Shown in pieces: positions 43,422-52,131 of a stretch of 64,000 bases of DNA. The translations under genes and the position numbers were made by a program. The notes beneath the pieces were generated by a model that saw nothing but the letters and a program-made list of their open reading frames with translations, was not told where the DNA came from and did no database searches. Origin of the DNA: Pseudomonas sediminis. GTDB taxonomy: Bacteria > Pseudomonadota > Gammaproteobacteria > Pseudomonadales > Pseudomonadaceae. The stretch spans positions 992,001-1,056,000 of the forward strand of contig NZ_NIQU01000001.1 of NCBI RefSeq assembly GCF_002741105.1, in the 5' to 3' direction. Position 1 is the first letter of the stretch; each line of letters opens with the position of its first letter.

Positions 43422-45101
43422 ATGAGTGATAAGAATAACGAAGACCTGAAACGCCAGGCCTCGGAAAACACCCTGGGGCTCAACCCAGTGATTGGCATCC
43501 GCGGCAAGGATCTCCTGACATCTGCCCGCATGGTGCTCACCCAGGCACTCAAGCAACCCTTCCACAGCGCCAAGCATGTCGCCCATTTCGGCCTCGAACT
43601 GAAGAACGTCATGCTCGGCCAGTCCGCGCTCAAGCCTGAAGACGGTGACCGCCGCTTCGCCGACCCGGCCTGGAGCCAGAACCCGCTGTATCGTCGTTAC
43701 CTGCAGACCTACCTGGCCTGGCGCAAGGAGCTGCACGACTGGATCGAGCACAGCTCGCTGTCCGAGCAGGACGCCAGTCGCGGCCACTTCGTGATCAACC
43801 TGATGACCGAAGCCATGGCGCCGTCCAACAGCATGGCCAACCCGGCCGCGGTCAAACGCTTCTTCGAAACCGGCGGCAAGAGCCTGCTCGACGGTCTCTC
43901 GCACCTGGCCAAGGACATGGTGCACAACGGCGGCATGCCCAGCCAGGTGAACATGGAGGCCTTCGAGGTCGGCAAGAACCTGGCCACCACCGACGGCGCC
44001 GTGGTCTTTCGCAACGACGTGCTGGAGCTGATCCAGTACAAGCCGATCACCGAGAGCGTGCACGAACGCCCGCTGCTAGTGGTGCCGCCGCAGATCAACA
44101 AGTTCTACGTCTTCGACCTGTCGCCAGACAAGAGCCTGGCGCGTTTCCTGCTGCGCAGCCAGGTGCAGACCTTCGTGGTCAGTTGGCGCAACCCAACCAA
44201 GGCGCAGCGCGAGTGGGGCCTGTCCACCTACATCGAGGCGCTCAAGGAAGCCATCGACGTCATCTGCGCCATCACCGGCAGCAAGGACGTCAACATGCTC
44301 GGCGCCTGCTCTGGCGGCCTGACCACCGCCTCCCTGCTCGGCCATTACGCCGCTCTCGGCCAGCAGAAGGTCAACGCCCTGACCCTGCTGGTCAGCGTGC
44401 TCGACACCCAACTCGACACCCAGGTGGCGCTGTTCGCCGACGAGAAAACCCTGGAAGCGGCCAAGCGCCGTTCCTACCAAGCCGGCGTGCTGGAAGGCAG
44501 CGACATGGCCAAGGTGTTCGCCTGGATGCGCCCCAACGACCTGATCTGGAACTACTGGGTCAACAACTACCTGCTCGGCAACGAGCCACCGGTGTTCGAC
44601 ATTCTCTACTGGAACAACGACACCACACGCCTGCCAGCCGCCCTGCACGGCGAGTTCATCGAGATGTTCCAGACCAACCCGCTGACCCGCCCGGGCGCGC
44701 TGGAAGTCTGCGGCACACCGATCGACCTCAAGCAGGTCACCTGCGACTTCTTCGTCGTCGCCGGCACCACCGACCACATCACGCCGTGGGACTCCTGCTA
44801 CAAGTCGGCTCACCTGTTCGGCGGCAAGTGCGAGTTCGTGCTATCCAACAGTGGCCACATCCAGAGCATCCTCAACCCGCCGGGCAACCCCAAGGCGCGC
44901 TACATGACCAATAGCGAGATGCCGCTGGACCCGAAGGCCTGGCAGGAAAGCTCGACCAAGCACGCCGACTCCTGGTGGCTGCACTGGCAGACCTGGCTGG
45001 CCGAGCGCTCAGGCAAGACCAAGAACGCGTCCACCACCCTGGGCAACAAGAAATTCCCGGCCGGCGAAGCCGCCCCGGGCACCTACGTACACGAACGTTG
45101 A
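43422..45101 (+). CDS. phaC1: Class II poly(3-hydroxyalkanoate) synthase 1
   Basis: Polymerises (R)-3-hydroxyacyl-CoA of medium chain length at the granule surface. 559 residues. Cys296 lies in the lipase-like box GACSGG; Asp451 (GTTDHITPWD) and His479 (SNSGHIQS) complete the triad at the positions known for pseudomonad PhaC1. The C-terminus APGTYVHER is typical. It is first gene of the PHA cluster, preceded by a PhaD-like operator and a sigma-54-like element, and separated from phaZ by several hairpins. Confidence 0.97.
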   Translation: MSDKNNEDLKRQASENTLGLNPVIGIRGKDLLTSARMVLTQALKQPFHSAKHVAHFGLELKNVMLGQSALKPEDGDRRFADPAWSQNPLYRRYLQTYLAWRKELHDWIEHSSLSEQDASRGHFVINLMTEAMAPSNSMANPAAVKRFFETGGKSLLDGLSHLAKDMVHNGGMPSQVNMEAFEVGKNLATTDGAVVFRNDVLELIQYKPITESVHERPLLVVPPQINKFYVFDLSPDKSLARFLLRSQVQTFVVSWRNPTKAQREWGLSTYIEALKEAIDVICAITGSKDVNMLGACSGGLTTASLLGHYAALGQQKVNALTLLVSVLDTQLDTQVALFADEKTLEAAKRRSYQAGVLEGSDMAKVFAWMRPNDLIWNYWVNNYLLGNEPPVFDILYWNNDTTRLPAALHGEFIEMFQTNPLTRPGALEVCGTPIDLKQVTCDFFVVAGTTDHITPWDSCYKSAHLFGGKCEFVLSNSGHIQSILNPPGNPKARYMTNSEMPLDPKAWQESSTKHADSWWLHWQTWLAERSGKTKNASTTLGNKKFPAGEAAPGTYVHER

Positions 45102-45105
45102 TGCT

Positions 45106-45177
45106 GCGCCTCTGGCGCCACACTGCCCGCGGCACTGGGAAGTGCCGCACGTCACGACGGCCTGGCCGGGCGTGACG
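45106..45177 (+). terminator. Cluster of hairpins between phaC1 and phaZ
   Basis: Three successive inverted repeats: GCGCC-TCT-GGCGC (45106-45118), GCGGCAC-N6-GTGCCGC (45129-45148) and the bulged CGTCACG...CGTGACG (45150-45177). No U-run follows, so mRNA stabilisation or attenuation of phaZ is as likely as termination. Confidence 0.55.
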
Positions 45178-45254
45178 AACCAGGATTGCCCTGGTCATTC
45201 TGGAAGCGGCCAGGATCGTCGCCTCCAGCGCTTAACTCCATAGGGGCTGCGCCC

Positions 45255-46112
45255 ATGCCGCAACCATTCGTATTCCGCACCATCGACCTCGATGGGCAGA
45301 CCATCCGCACCGCGGTGCGTCCGGGCAACAGCCAGTTGGTGCCGCTGCTGATCTTCAACGGCATCGGCGCCAACCTGGAGCTGGTGATGCCCTTCGTCGC
45401 CGCCCTGGACCCGGAGCTGGAAATCATCGCCTTCGACGTTCCTGGCGTGGGTGGCTCATCGACCCCGGCCACCCCTTACCGGTTTCCCGGTCTGGCCAAG
45501 CTGGCGGCGCGCATGCTGGACTATCTCGACTACGGTCAGGTCAACGCCATCGGTGTGTCCTGGGGCGGCGCACTCGCGCAGCAGTTCGCCCATGACTACC
45601 CCGAGCGCTGCAAGAAGCTGATCCTCGCCGCCACCTCGGCCGGCGCGGTGATGGTGCCAGGCAAGCCCAAGGTGCTTTGGCGCATGGCCAGCCCGCGGCG
45701 CTACGTGCAGCCGTCCTACGGCGTTCGCATCGCCCCGGATATCTACGGCGGCGCCTTCCGTCGCGACCCCAAGCTGGCCATGGCGCATGCCAGCAAGGTG
45801 CGTTCGGGCGGCAAGATGGGCTACTACTGGCAGCTGTTCGCCGGCCTCGGCTGGACCAGCATCCACTGGCTGCACAAGATCCGCCAACCGACGCTGGTGA
45901 TGGCCGGCGACGACGACCCGCTGATCCCGCTGATCAACATGCGCCTGCTGGCCTGGCGCATTCCCAACGCCGAGTTGCACGTGATCGACGACGGCCACCT
46001 GTTCCTGGTGACCCGCGCCGAAGCGGTGGCACCGATCATCATGAAGTTTCTCGAAGAGGAACGGCACCGCGCGGTGATGCACCCGCAGCCGACACCTGTG
46101 CGCCAGCATTGA
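45255..46112 (+). CDS. phaZ: Intracellular mcl-PHA depolymerase
   Basis: Alpha/beta hydrolase of 285 residues that releases 3-hydroxyalkanoic acids from PHA granules. Nucleophile Ser102 is in GVSWGG; the acid is in AGDDDPLIP and the base His in DDGHLFLV. The start is ATG 45255, with AGGGG eight bases upstream; the frame extending to 45186 lies in the hairpin region. Between phaC1 and phaC2 as in all mcl-PHA clusters, enabling polymer turnover. Confidence 0.96.
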   Translation: MPQPFVFRTIDLDGQTIRTAVRPGNSQLVPLLIFNGIGANLELVMPFVAALDPELEIIAFDVPGVGGSSTPATPYRFPGLAKLAARMLDYLDYGQVNAIGVSWGGALAQQFAHDYPERCKKLILAATSAGAVMVPGKPKVLWRMASPRRYVQPSYGVRIAPDIYGGAFRRDPKLAMAHASKVRSGGKMGYYWQLFAGLGWTSIHWLHKIRQPTLVMAGDDDPLIPLINMRLLAWRIPNAELHVIDDGHLFLVTRAEAVAPIIMKFLEEERHRAVMHPQPTPVRQH

Positions 46113-46150
46113 CCCGCACCAGCTTAGTGCGCAATGTAGGGCATGCGCGA

Positions 46151-46180
46151 CGAAGGGGCCGATAACGGCCCCTTCGATTT
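46151..46180 (+). terminator. Hairpin after phaZ
   Basis: CGAAGGGGCC and GGCCCCTTCG form a perfect ten-base stem with a six-base loop, followed by ATTTT, 38 bases past the phaZ stop. Confidence 0.75.
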
Positions 46181-46342
46181 TCGACGCGGCGCTCTGGAAT
46201 GCACTTCCCGCGCGCCTGGTACAGGGCTTGCTGCACAGGTTGCACAAGCACAAGGCGCGCGTCAGGCAGTCCGCGCCATGAAAGTCTCTTGCGGGTCGTG
46301 CTCAACGACCTGCCAGGCGGTTTGACGATGGAGTGTTACACC

Positions 46343-48025
46343 ATGCGAGACAAGTCGAACCCGGCCTCACTGCCGGCACCTGCCAGTTTCATGAATGCCC
46401 AGAGCGCGGTAGTGGGCGTACGCGGCCGCGATCTGTTGTCCACCATGCGCCTGCTGGCCGCCCAGGGCCTGAAGAACCCGGTACGCAGTGGTCGTCACCT
46501 GCTGGCCTTCGGCGGCCAGCTTGGCCGGGTGCTGCTCGGCGACACCCTGCACAAGGTCAATCCGCAGGATGCCCGTTTCGCCGATCCAACCTGGCACCTC
46601 AACCCCTTCTATCGCCGTAGCCTGCAGGCCTATCTGGCATGGCAGAAGCAACTGGCGGCATGGATCGACGACAGCGATCTGTCAGCCGATGATCGCGCCC
46701 GCGCGCGCTTCCTCGCCGCGCTGATGAGCGACGCGCTGTCGCCCTCCAATAGCCCGCTCAACCCGCAGGCGCTGAAGGAGCTGTTCAATACCGGCGGCAG
46801 TAGTGCATTCAAGGGCTTGCGCCACCTGCTCGACGACCTGCTGCACAACGACGGCATGCCCAGCCAGGTGACCAAGCATGCTTTCGAGGTCGGTCGTAAC
46901 CTGGCCTGCACCCCCGGCGCAGTGGTGTTTCGCAACGAGCTGCTGGAGCTGATCCAGTACAAGCCGATGAGCGAAAAGCAGTACCTGCGCCCGCTGCTGA
47001 TCGTGCCGCCGCAGATCAACAAGTACTACATATTCGACCTGTCCAACGACAAGAGCTTCGTCCAGTACGCACTGAAGAACGGCCTGCAGACCTTCATGAT
47101 CAGTTGGCGCAACCCCGATCCACGGCATCGCGAATGGGGCCTGTCGAGCTACGTGCAGGCGGTCGAGGAGGCCGTCGACGCCTGCCGCGCGATCACCGGC
47201 AGCAAAGACGTCAACCTGCTCGGCGCCTGCGCCGGCGGCCTTACCATCGCCGCCCTGCAAGGCCACCTGCAGGCGCGCCGGCAGTTACGCAAGGTTGCCA
47301 GCGCTACCTATATGGTCAGCCTGCTCGACAGTCAGATCGACAGCCCGGCTATGCTCTTCGCCGACGAGGAAACCCTGGAGTCGGCCAAGCGTCGCTCCTA
47401 CCAGCAAGGCGTGCTGGATGGTCGCGACATGGCCAGGGTATTCGCCTGGATGCGCCCCAATGACCTGATCTGGAACTACTGGATCAACAACTACCTGCTC
47501 GGCAAGCAGCCGCCGGCTTTCGATATCCTCTACTGGAACAACGACAACACCCGCCTGCCCGCTGCACTGCATGGTGACCTGATCGACTTCTTCAAGCACA
47601 ACCCGCTCAGCCGCAGCGGCGGCCTGGAAGTCTGTGGTACGCCGGTGGACCTGGCCAAGGTCACTGTCGACAGCTTCAGCGTGGCCGGCATCAACGATCA
47701 CATCACGCCCTGGGACGCGGTCTACCGCTCGACCCTGCTGCTCGGCGGCAACCGCCGCTTCATCCTCTCCAACAGCGGCCATATCCAGAGCATTCTCAAC
47801 CCGCCGGGCAACCCCAAGGCCAACTACTACGAGAACGCCAAGCTCACCTCCGACCCGCGCGCCTGGTATCACGACGCCCAGCATCAGCAGGGTAGCTGGT
47901 GGCCGCAGTGGCTGGAGTGGATTCAGGCGCGCTCCGGCGAGCAACGCGCGACGCTGATGACCCTGGGCAGCCAGAAGCATCCGACCATGGAGGCGGCACC
48001 CGGCACCTACGTGCATATCCGCTGA
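46343..48025 (+). CDS. phaC2: Class II poly(3-hydroxyalkanoate) synthase 2
   Basis: Second mcl-PHA synthase, 560 residues, roughly collinear with PhaC1. Cys296 is in GACAGG, Asp452 in INDHITPWD and His480 in SNSGHIQS. The N-terminal 30 residues differ most from PhaC1. The start is ATG 46343 (MRDKSNPAS), with GGAG nine bases upstream; an in-frame ATG at 46328 is less likely. No strong promoter was seen between the phaZ terminator-like hairpin and the gene, but readthrough from phaC1 is usual. Confidence 0.96.
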   Translation: MRDKSNPASLPAPASFMNAQSAVVGVRGRDLLSTMRLLAAQGLKNPVRSGRHLLAFGGQLGRVLLGDTLHKVNPQDARFADPTWHLNPFYRRSLQAYLAWQKQLAAWIDDSDLSADDRARARFLAALMSDALSPSNSPLNPQALKELFNTGGSSAFKGLRHLLDDLLHNDGMPSQVTKHAFEVGRNLACTPGAVVFRNELLELIQYKPMSEKQYLRPLLIVPPQINKYYIFDLSNDKSFVQYALKNGLQTFMISWRNPDPRHREWGLSSYVQAVEEAVDACRAITGSKDVNLLGACAGGLTIAALQGHLQARRQLRKVASATYMVSLLDSQIDSPAMLFADEETLESAKRRSYQQGVLDGRDMARVFAWMRPNDLIWNYWINNYLLGKQPPAFDILYWNNDNTRLPAALHGDLIDFFKHNPLSRSGGLEVCGTPVDLAKVTVDSFSVAGINDHITPWDAVYRSTLLLGGNRRFILSNSGHIQSILNPPGNPKANYYENAKLTSDPRAWYHDAQHQQGSWWPQWLEWIQARSGEQRATLMTLGSQKHPTMEAAPGTYVHIR

Positions 48026-48092
48026 AAGCGGTGGCCGCCAGCACGCTGGCCGGTTATCGTCAGCCCTCGCGCAGTCGAACAAGAAGCCAAGG

Positions 48093-48707
48093 ATGAAAAC
48101 CCGCGAACGCATTCTGCAAACCGCCCTGCAGTTGTTCAACGAGCAGGGCGAGCCCAATGTTTCGACCCTGGAGATCGCCAACGAGCTGGACATCAGCCCA
48201 GGCAATCTCTACTACCACTTCCATGGCAAGGAGCCGCTGGTACTGGAACTGTTCGAGCGCTTCCAGAGCGAGATGGCGCCGCTGCTCGACCCACCCGCAG
48301 AGGCCCAGCTGGACGTCGAAGATTACTGGCTGTTCCTGCACCTGATCGTCGAGCGCCTGTCGCAATACCGCTTTCTGTTCCAGGATATGTCCAACCTGGC
48401 GGGACGTTTGCCGAAACTGGCACGAGGCATTCGCCATTGGCTGAACGCGCTGAAACGCACCCTGGCCGCCCTGCTCGCCCGCCTGATGGCCGATGGGCAA
48501 TTGAACAGCGGCACTCAGGCTCTCGGCCAACTGGTCGAGCAGATCACTCTGACCCTGCTGTTCTCCCTCGACTACCAGCGCATCCTCGACCAGCAGGGTG
48601 AAGTGCGCCTGGTGGTGTACCAGATCATGATGCTGGTCGCGCCGCACCTGAACCAGCCGTCACGCGGCACCGTCGAGCACCTGGCACAGCGTTATCTGGA
48701 AGCCTGA
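48093..48707 (+). CDS. phaD: TetR-family regulator PhaD
   Basis: 204-residue regulator. The N-terminal helix-turn-helix (ERILQTALQLF, ISPGNLYYHFHGKEPL) is followed by a ligand-binding helical domain. In P. putida PhaD activates both the phaC1 and phaI promoters in response to a CoA intermediate of fatty acid breakdown. The matching operator-like sites are at 43188 and 50225. It is 67 bases after phaC2, and ends before a strong terminator shared with convergent phaF. Confidence 0.95.
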   Translation: MKTRERILQTALQLFNEQGEPNVSTLEIANELDISPGNLYYHFHGKEPLVLELFERFQSEMAPLLDPPAEAQLDVEDYWLFLHLIVERLSQYRFLFQDMSNLAGRLPKLARGIRHWLNALKRTLAALLARLMADGQLNSGTQALGQLVEQITLTLLFSLDYQRILDQQGEVRLVVYQIMMLVAPHLNQPSRGTVEHLAQRYLEA

Positions 48708-48755
48708 CGCGCACCCTAGGTTGCTGCGCTTGGCGCACACCTTGGGCCGGAAATG

Positions 48756-48785
48756 AAAACGCCCGGCACTAGGCCGGGCGTTTTT
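48756..48785. terminator. Bidirectional terminator phaD / phaF
   Basis: AAAACGCCCGGC and GCCGGGCGTTTT enclose a five-base loop between convergent genes, with A- and T-runs at the ends. Confidence 0.95.
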
Positions 48786-48798
48786 GATCCTGAGACAC

Positions 48799-49692
48799 TC
48801 AGGACGAGGTGGCTGGGGTTGCCGGAGTGGCAGCCGGAGCCGGTGCAGCGGTCGGGGTCGCAGCAGCGGCAGGTGCCGGAGCCGGTGCAGCCGGTTTCGG
48901 CGCTGCTGCCTTGGGCGCAGCCGGCTTCTTCGCTGCGGGTTTCTTCGCCGCCGCCGGTTTGGCCGCAGGCTTGGTTACGGGCTTGGCGGCTGCTGCTGGC
49001 TTGGCAGCGGGTTTCGCTGCGGCCTTGGCTGCCGGTTTCGCCGCGGGCTTGGCCGCAGGTTTGGCTGCTGGCTTGGCCGCTGCCGCAGGTTTTGCGGCAG
49101 CTTTTGCAGTGGCCGGTTTGGCTGCGGGCTTGGCTGCAGCTTTAGCAGCAGGTTTGGCGGCCGGTTTTGCAGCGGGTTTGGCAGCTGCTTTCGGAGCCGG
49201 TTTGGCGGCTGCTTTCGCGGCAGGCTTAGGCGCAGCCTTGGCTGCTGGCTTGGCCACCGATTTCGCCGATACACCGGTAATTTTTTCCAGCTGCTTGGTC
49301 AGGCTGTCGACCTTGTCGTTCAATGCCTTGACCTCGTTGCGGCTGGGCACGCCCAGACGCGAGATGGCATTGTTCAGACGCTTGTCGAAAGCCTCTTCCA
49401 GCTCACCCCACTTGCCGATCGCCTTGCCCCGGACTTCATCGACCTTGGACTTGGCGGAACCGACCTTGGAGCCGACGCCGGCTTTCACCGCACCAACCTG
49501 CTTGTCGACTTCACTCTTGGCCTGCTTCTCAGCCTTCTCGCCGTCCTTGACCAGCGTATCGAACAGCTTGGTGCCGTCCTTGCTGACCTTGGAGTAAGCG
49601 CCCAAGCCTGCCAACCAGATCTGACGCGAGTATTTCTCGACCTCGCCGATCCAGGAGCTGGTCTGTTTCTCGGTTTTCTTCTTAACAGCCAT
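48799..49692 (-). CDS. phaF: Granule-associated phasin PhaF with histone-like tail
   Basis: 297-residue protein coating PHA granules and binding the nucleoid, which spreads granules between daughter cells. Residues 1-140 form the phasin domain with a heptad-containing coiled coil (VKALNDKVDSLTKQLEKI). The C-terminal half is made of about 20 KPAA/AKPAA units, like histone H1, with a final acid-free Ala/Pro/Thr stretch. The start is ATG 49692, preceded by AAGGAG. It lies ten bases downstream of phaI, in one operon. Confidence 0.96.
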   Translation of the reverse strand: MAVKKKTEKQTSSWIGEVEKYSRQIWLAGLGAYSKVSKDGTKLFDTLVKDGEKAEKQAKSEVDKQVGAVKAGVGSKVGSAKSKVDEVRGKAIGKWGELEEAFDKRLNNAISRLGVPSRNEVKALNDKVDSLTKQLEKITGVSAKSVAKPAAKAAPKPAAKAAAKPAPKAAAKPAAKPAAKPAAKAAAKPAAKPATAKAAAKPAAAAKPAAKPAAKPAAKPAAKAAAKPAAKPAAAAKPVTKPAAKPAAAKKPAAKKPAAPKAAAPKPAAPAPAPAAAATPTAAPAPAATPATPATSS

Positions 49693-49702
49693 CCTGATCT
49701 CC

Positions 49703-50149
49703 TTATTTGGTACGCGCGACATGCTCGAGCAACGCGCTCAGCTCATCCAGCTTAGCAGAGAGTGCTTCAACATCCTGCTTGGACGGAATGCCGATACGGT
49801 TCAGAGCGGAAGCCACACGAGTATCGAAAGCCTTCTCGATCTTGTCGAGTTGAACTTCGACCTTGCCTTTAACGCTGGTGACATTGGAATTGACCGACTG
49901 CTTGACCGATTCGATCTGGCTGTTGGCGGCTTCTACCTGCTCGTCGACCAGCTTTTTGCCTTTGCTCTCGACGCCTTCACCGGCCTTGACCAGTTCCTTG
50001 AAGTATTCAGCCCCCTCGACACCCGCCTTGGCGTAAGCGCCCAGGCCAGCGAGGTAGATCTTGCGGGCATAGCCCTTCACGTCGTCGAACAGACCGGCTT
50101 TGTCTTCGACCACGGTTTCTACTTTTTTCTTCACGGATACTTTCGACAT
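49703..50149 (-). CDS. phaI: Phasin PhaI
   Basis: 148-residue granule-surface phasin homologous to the N-terminal domain of PhaF, without the basic tail (AGLFDDVKGYARKIYLAGLGAYAKAG is shared in outline). It stabilises PHA granules. The start is ATG 50149 (MSKVSVKKK), with GAGGTG upstream; four residues upstream of it are optional. It is first gene of phaIF, downstream of a PhaD-like operator. Confidence 0.95.
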   Translation of the reverse strand: MSKVSVKKKVETVVEDKAGLFDDVKGYARKIYLAGLGAYAKAGVEGAEYFKELVKAGEGVESKGKKLVDEQVEAANSQIESVKQSVNSNVTSVKGKVEVQLDKIEKAFDTRVASALNRIGIPSKQDVEALSAKLDELSALLEHVARTK

Positions 50150-50224
50150 GGTGCACCTCACGCGCTTTGACAGTTAGCGGAAACGCCCACGGAATGCAGG
50201 CTTGGGTACACCCTAAGGAGAAAA

Positions 50225-50244
50225 ATTAGAAATCGCATACTAGG
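50225..50244. promoter_or_regulatory. Predicted PhaD operator upstream of phaI
   Basis: ATTAGA, eight bases, ACTAGG. The first half-site is identical to one in the phaC1 site and the spacing is the same. The site lies 76 to 95 bases before the phaI ATG, in an AT-rich promoter region. Confidence 0.5.
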
Positions 50245-50320
50245 AGCAAGCGAGAGTACGCATGCTCAAGCACCCCAGCAAAAGGTGCGCACAGCGTACC
50301 CTACCGGCTTGCTACCAATC

Positions 50321-50596
50321 TTAGGCCAGCGACTTGTCCAGCACCTGCTCGATCTCGCGCTGGATCATGCCGCCCATGGGCGATAGCAGCAGACCGAGCT
50401 TGAGCTCGACACGCACAGTGTTTTCACCCACCGCGATGCTGCCGTCGGCACCGCTGCGCTTGAACTCCAGGGTGTCGCCGTTCCAGCGATAGCGCACGTC
50501 GTACTCGCTGGCCAGGCGTTCGGCCAGGCGCTCGGCCTTTTCGCGGGCGCCTTCGCGACCGAGGGAATGGGATCGTTCGACACGAATACGGGACAT
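50321..50596 (-). CDS. PHA system family protein (PHA_gran_rgn)
   Basis: 91-residue protein of the family annotated as polyhydroxyalkanoic acid system protein. It begins [20 protein letters not shown] and has a compact alpha/beta fold of the START-like SRPBCC appearance ([14 protein letters not shown]). Precise function unknown; its place beside phaIF suggests a granule role. The start is ATG 50596, with AAGGAG upstream. A palindrome and ubiE lie on the other side. Confidence 0.85.
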   Translation of the reverse strand: MSRIRVERSHSLGREGAREKAERLAERLASEYDVRYRWNGDTLEFKRSGADGSIAVGENTVRVELKLGLLLSPMGGMIQREIEQVLDKSLA

Positions 50597-50690
50597 GGAA
50601 ACTCCTTGAACTGGCAGCGTGCCGCGCGGCTGCGGCATGAGGTCACATCACTCTACCAGCCCATCGGGCAAGCGGGCACCCAGGCAAGAC

Positions 50691-50709
50691 AAAGGCGCCA
50701 GGCGCCTTT
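50691..50709. repeat. Palindrome between PHA_gran_rgn gene and ubiE
   Basis: AAAGGCGC-CAG-GCGCCTTT, an eight-base hairpin with A and T ends, sits between two divergent genes, where a terminator is not expected. It may be an operator or leader hairpin of ubiE. Confidence 0.6.
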
Positions 50710-50743
50710 AGAATGGTGCGGTTTTCTACCCGGTGAGAGCGAC

Positions 50744-51514
50744 ATGAGCGATCCACGCAAGGCCCAGGAGCAGGAACCCACCACCCACTTCGGTTTCCAG
50801 GACGTACCGGAAAGCCAGAAAGCGGAAAAGGTGGCTGAAGTCTTCCACTCGGTGGCGGCCAAGTACGATCTGATGAACGACGTGCTGTCCGGCGGCCTGC
50901 ACCGCCTGTGGAAGCGTTTCACCATCGAACTGTCCGGCGTGCGTCCCGGTAACCGTGTGCTGGACATCGCCGGCGGTACCGGGGATCTGACCCGCAAGTT
51001 CGCCAGCATCGTCGGCCCGACCGGTGAAGTGGTGCTGGCCGACATCAACGACTCCATGCTCAAGGTCGGTCGCGACCGCCTGCTGGACAAGGGCGTGGCC
51101 GGCAACGTGCAGTTCGTTCAGGCCGATGCCGAGAAGCTGCCGTTCCCCGACAATCACTTCGACGTGGTCACCATCGCCTTCGGCCTGCGCAACGTCACCC
51201 ACAAGGATGCGGCCATCGCCTCCATGCTGCGCGTGCTCAAGCCCGGTGGTCGCCTGCTGGTGCTGGAGTTTTCCAAGCCCGGCAACCCGCTGCTGGCCAA
51301 GGTCTACGACACCTACTCGTTCAGCTTCATGCCACTGGCCGGCAAGCTGATAACCAATGACTCGGAAAGCTACCGCTACCTCGCCGAGTCGATCCGCATG
51401 CACCCGGATCAGGAAACCCTCAAGGCGATGATGGTCGATGCCGGCTTCGAACGCGTCACCTACCACAACATGACCGGCGGCATCGTCGCCCTGCACCGCG
51501 GCATCAAGCCCTGA
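50744..51514 (+). CDS. ubiE: Ubiquinone/menaquinone C-methyltransferase
   Basis: SAM-dependent methyltransferase, 256 residues, that methylates the ring carbon in ubiquinone synthesis. SAM motif I is [14 protein letters not shown]; the signatures [18 protein letters not shown] and [12 protein letters not shown] are intact. The start is ATG 50744; the frame open to 50567 is not coding. Its stop overlaps the ubiJ ATG (TGATG), starting the ubiE-ubiJ-ubiB operon. Confidence 0.97.
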   Translation: MSDPRKAQEQEPTTHFGFQDVPESQKAEKVAEVFHSVAAKYDLMNDVLSGGLHRLWKRFTIELSGVRPGNRVLDIAGGTGDLTRKFASIVGPTGEVVLADINDSMLKVGRDRLLDKGVAGNVQFVQADAEKLPFPDNHFDVVTIAFGLRNVTHKDAAIASMLRVLKPGGRLLVLEFSKPGNPLLAKVYDTYSFSFMPLAGKLITNDSESYRYLAESIRMHPDQETLKAMMVDAGFERVTYHNMTGGIVALHRGIKP

Positions 51515-52131
51515 TGCTGCTAACCGGGCTGCTGGCCGGCGTCGAAACGGGCCTCAACCGGGTTCTCGGCCTCGACGGCACGGCCTTGCCGCGCCTGCAG
51601 GCGCTGAGCGGCAAGGTCATCGCCGTGCACTGCCAGAGCCCCGCTCTGGAGCTGTTCATCCTGCCCAGCGGTGACGGCCTGCAACTGGCGTCGCAATGGC
51701 ATGCACCGCCAGACTGCACGCTCACCGCACCCGCCGCCAGCCTGGCGCGCCTGGCACTGAGCCGCGACAAGACCGCCGTGCTGCACCGACCGGAGGTCTC
51801 GCTCGATGGCGACAGCGCGGTGCTGCTGCAACTGGCCGGCATCCTCCAGGATCTGGAGCTGGACTGGGAATACGAAGTCTCCCGCTGGCTCGGCCCGGTG
51901 GCCACTACCCTGCTCGCCGGCCATCTGCGCAGCCGGGTTAACCTGGCCAGCAACGGCGCTGCCAGCCTCAAGCAGGACCTGGCCGACTACCTGGCCGAAG
52001 AGTCACGCACGCTGGTGGGCCAGCGCGAAGCCGATGTGCGCTTTGCCGAGCTGGACCATCTCAAACTCGCCCTCGACCGCCTGGAAGCACGCATCGAGCG
52101 CCTCACTTCTGCCAATAAGTCCGACGCATGA
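51514..52131 (+). CDS. ubiJ: Ubiquinone biosynthesis accessory factor UbiJ
   Basis: 205-residue protein with an SCP2 lipid-binding domain (about 15-120) and a C-terminal coiled coil. In E. coli UbiJ with UbiK organises the cytosolic ubiquinone complex and binds lipid intermediates. It overlaps ubiE by one base and ubiB by four. Identification rests on the conserved ubiE-ubiJ-ubiB order and the SCP2 pattern. Confidence 0.92.
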   Translation: MLLTGLLAGVETGLNRVLGLDGTALPRLQALSGKVIAVHCQSPALELFILPSGDGLQLASQWHAPPDCTLTAPAASLARLALSRDKTAVLHRPEVSLDGDSAVLLQLAGILQDLELDWEYEVSRWLGPVATTLLAGHLRSRVNLASNGAASLKQDLADYLAEESRTLVGQREADVRFAELDHLKLALDRLEARIERLTSANKSDA

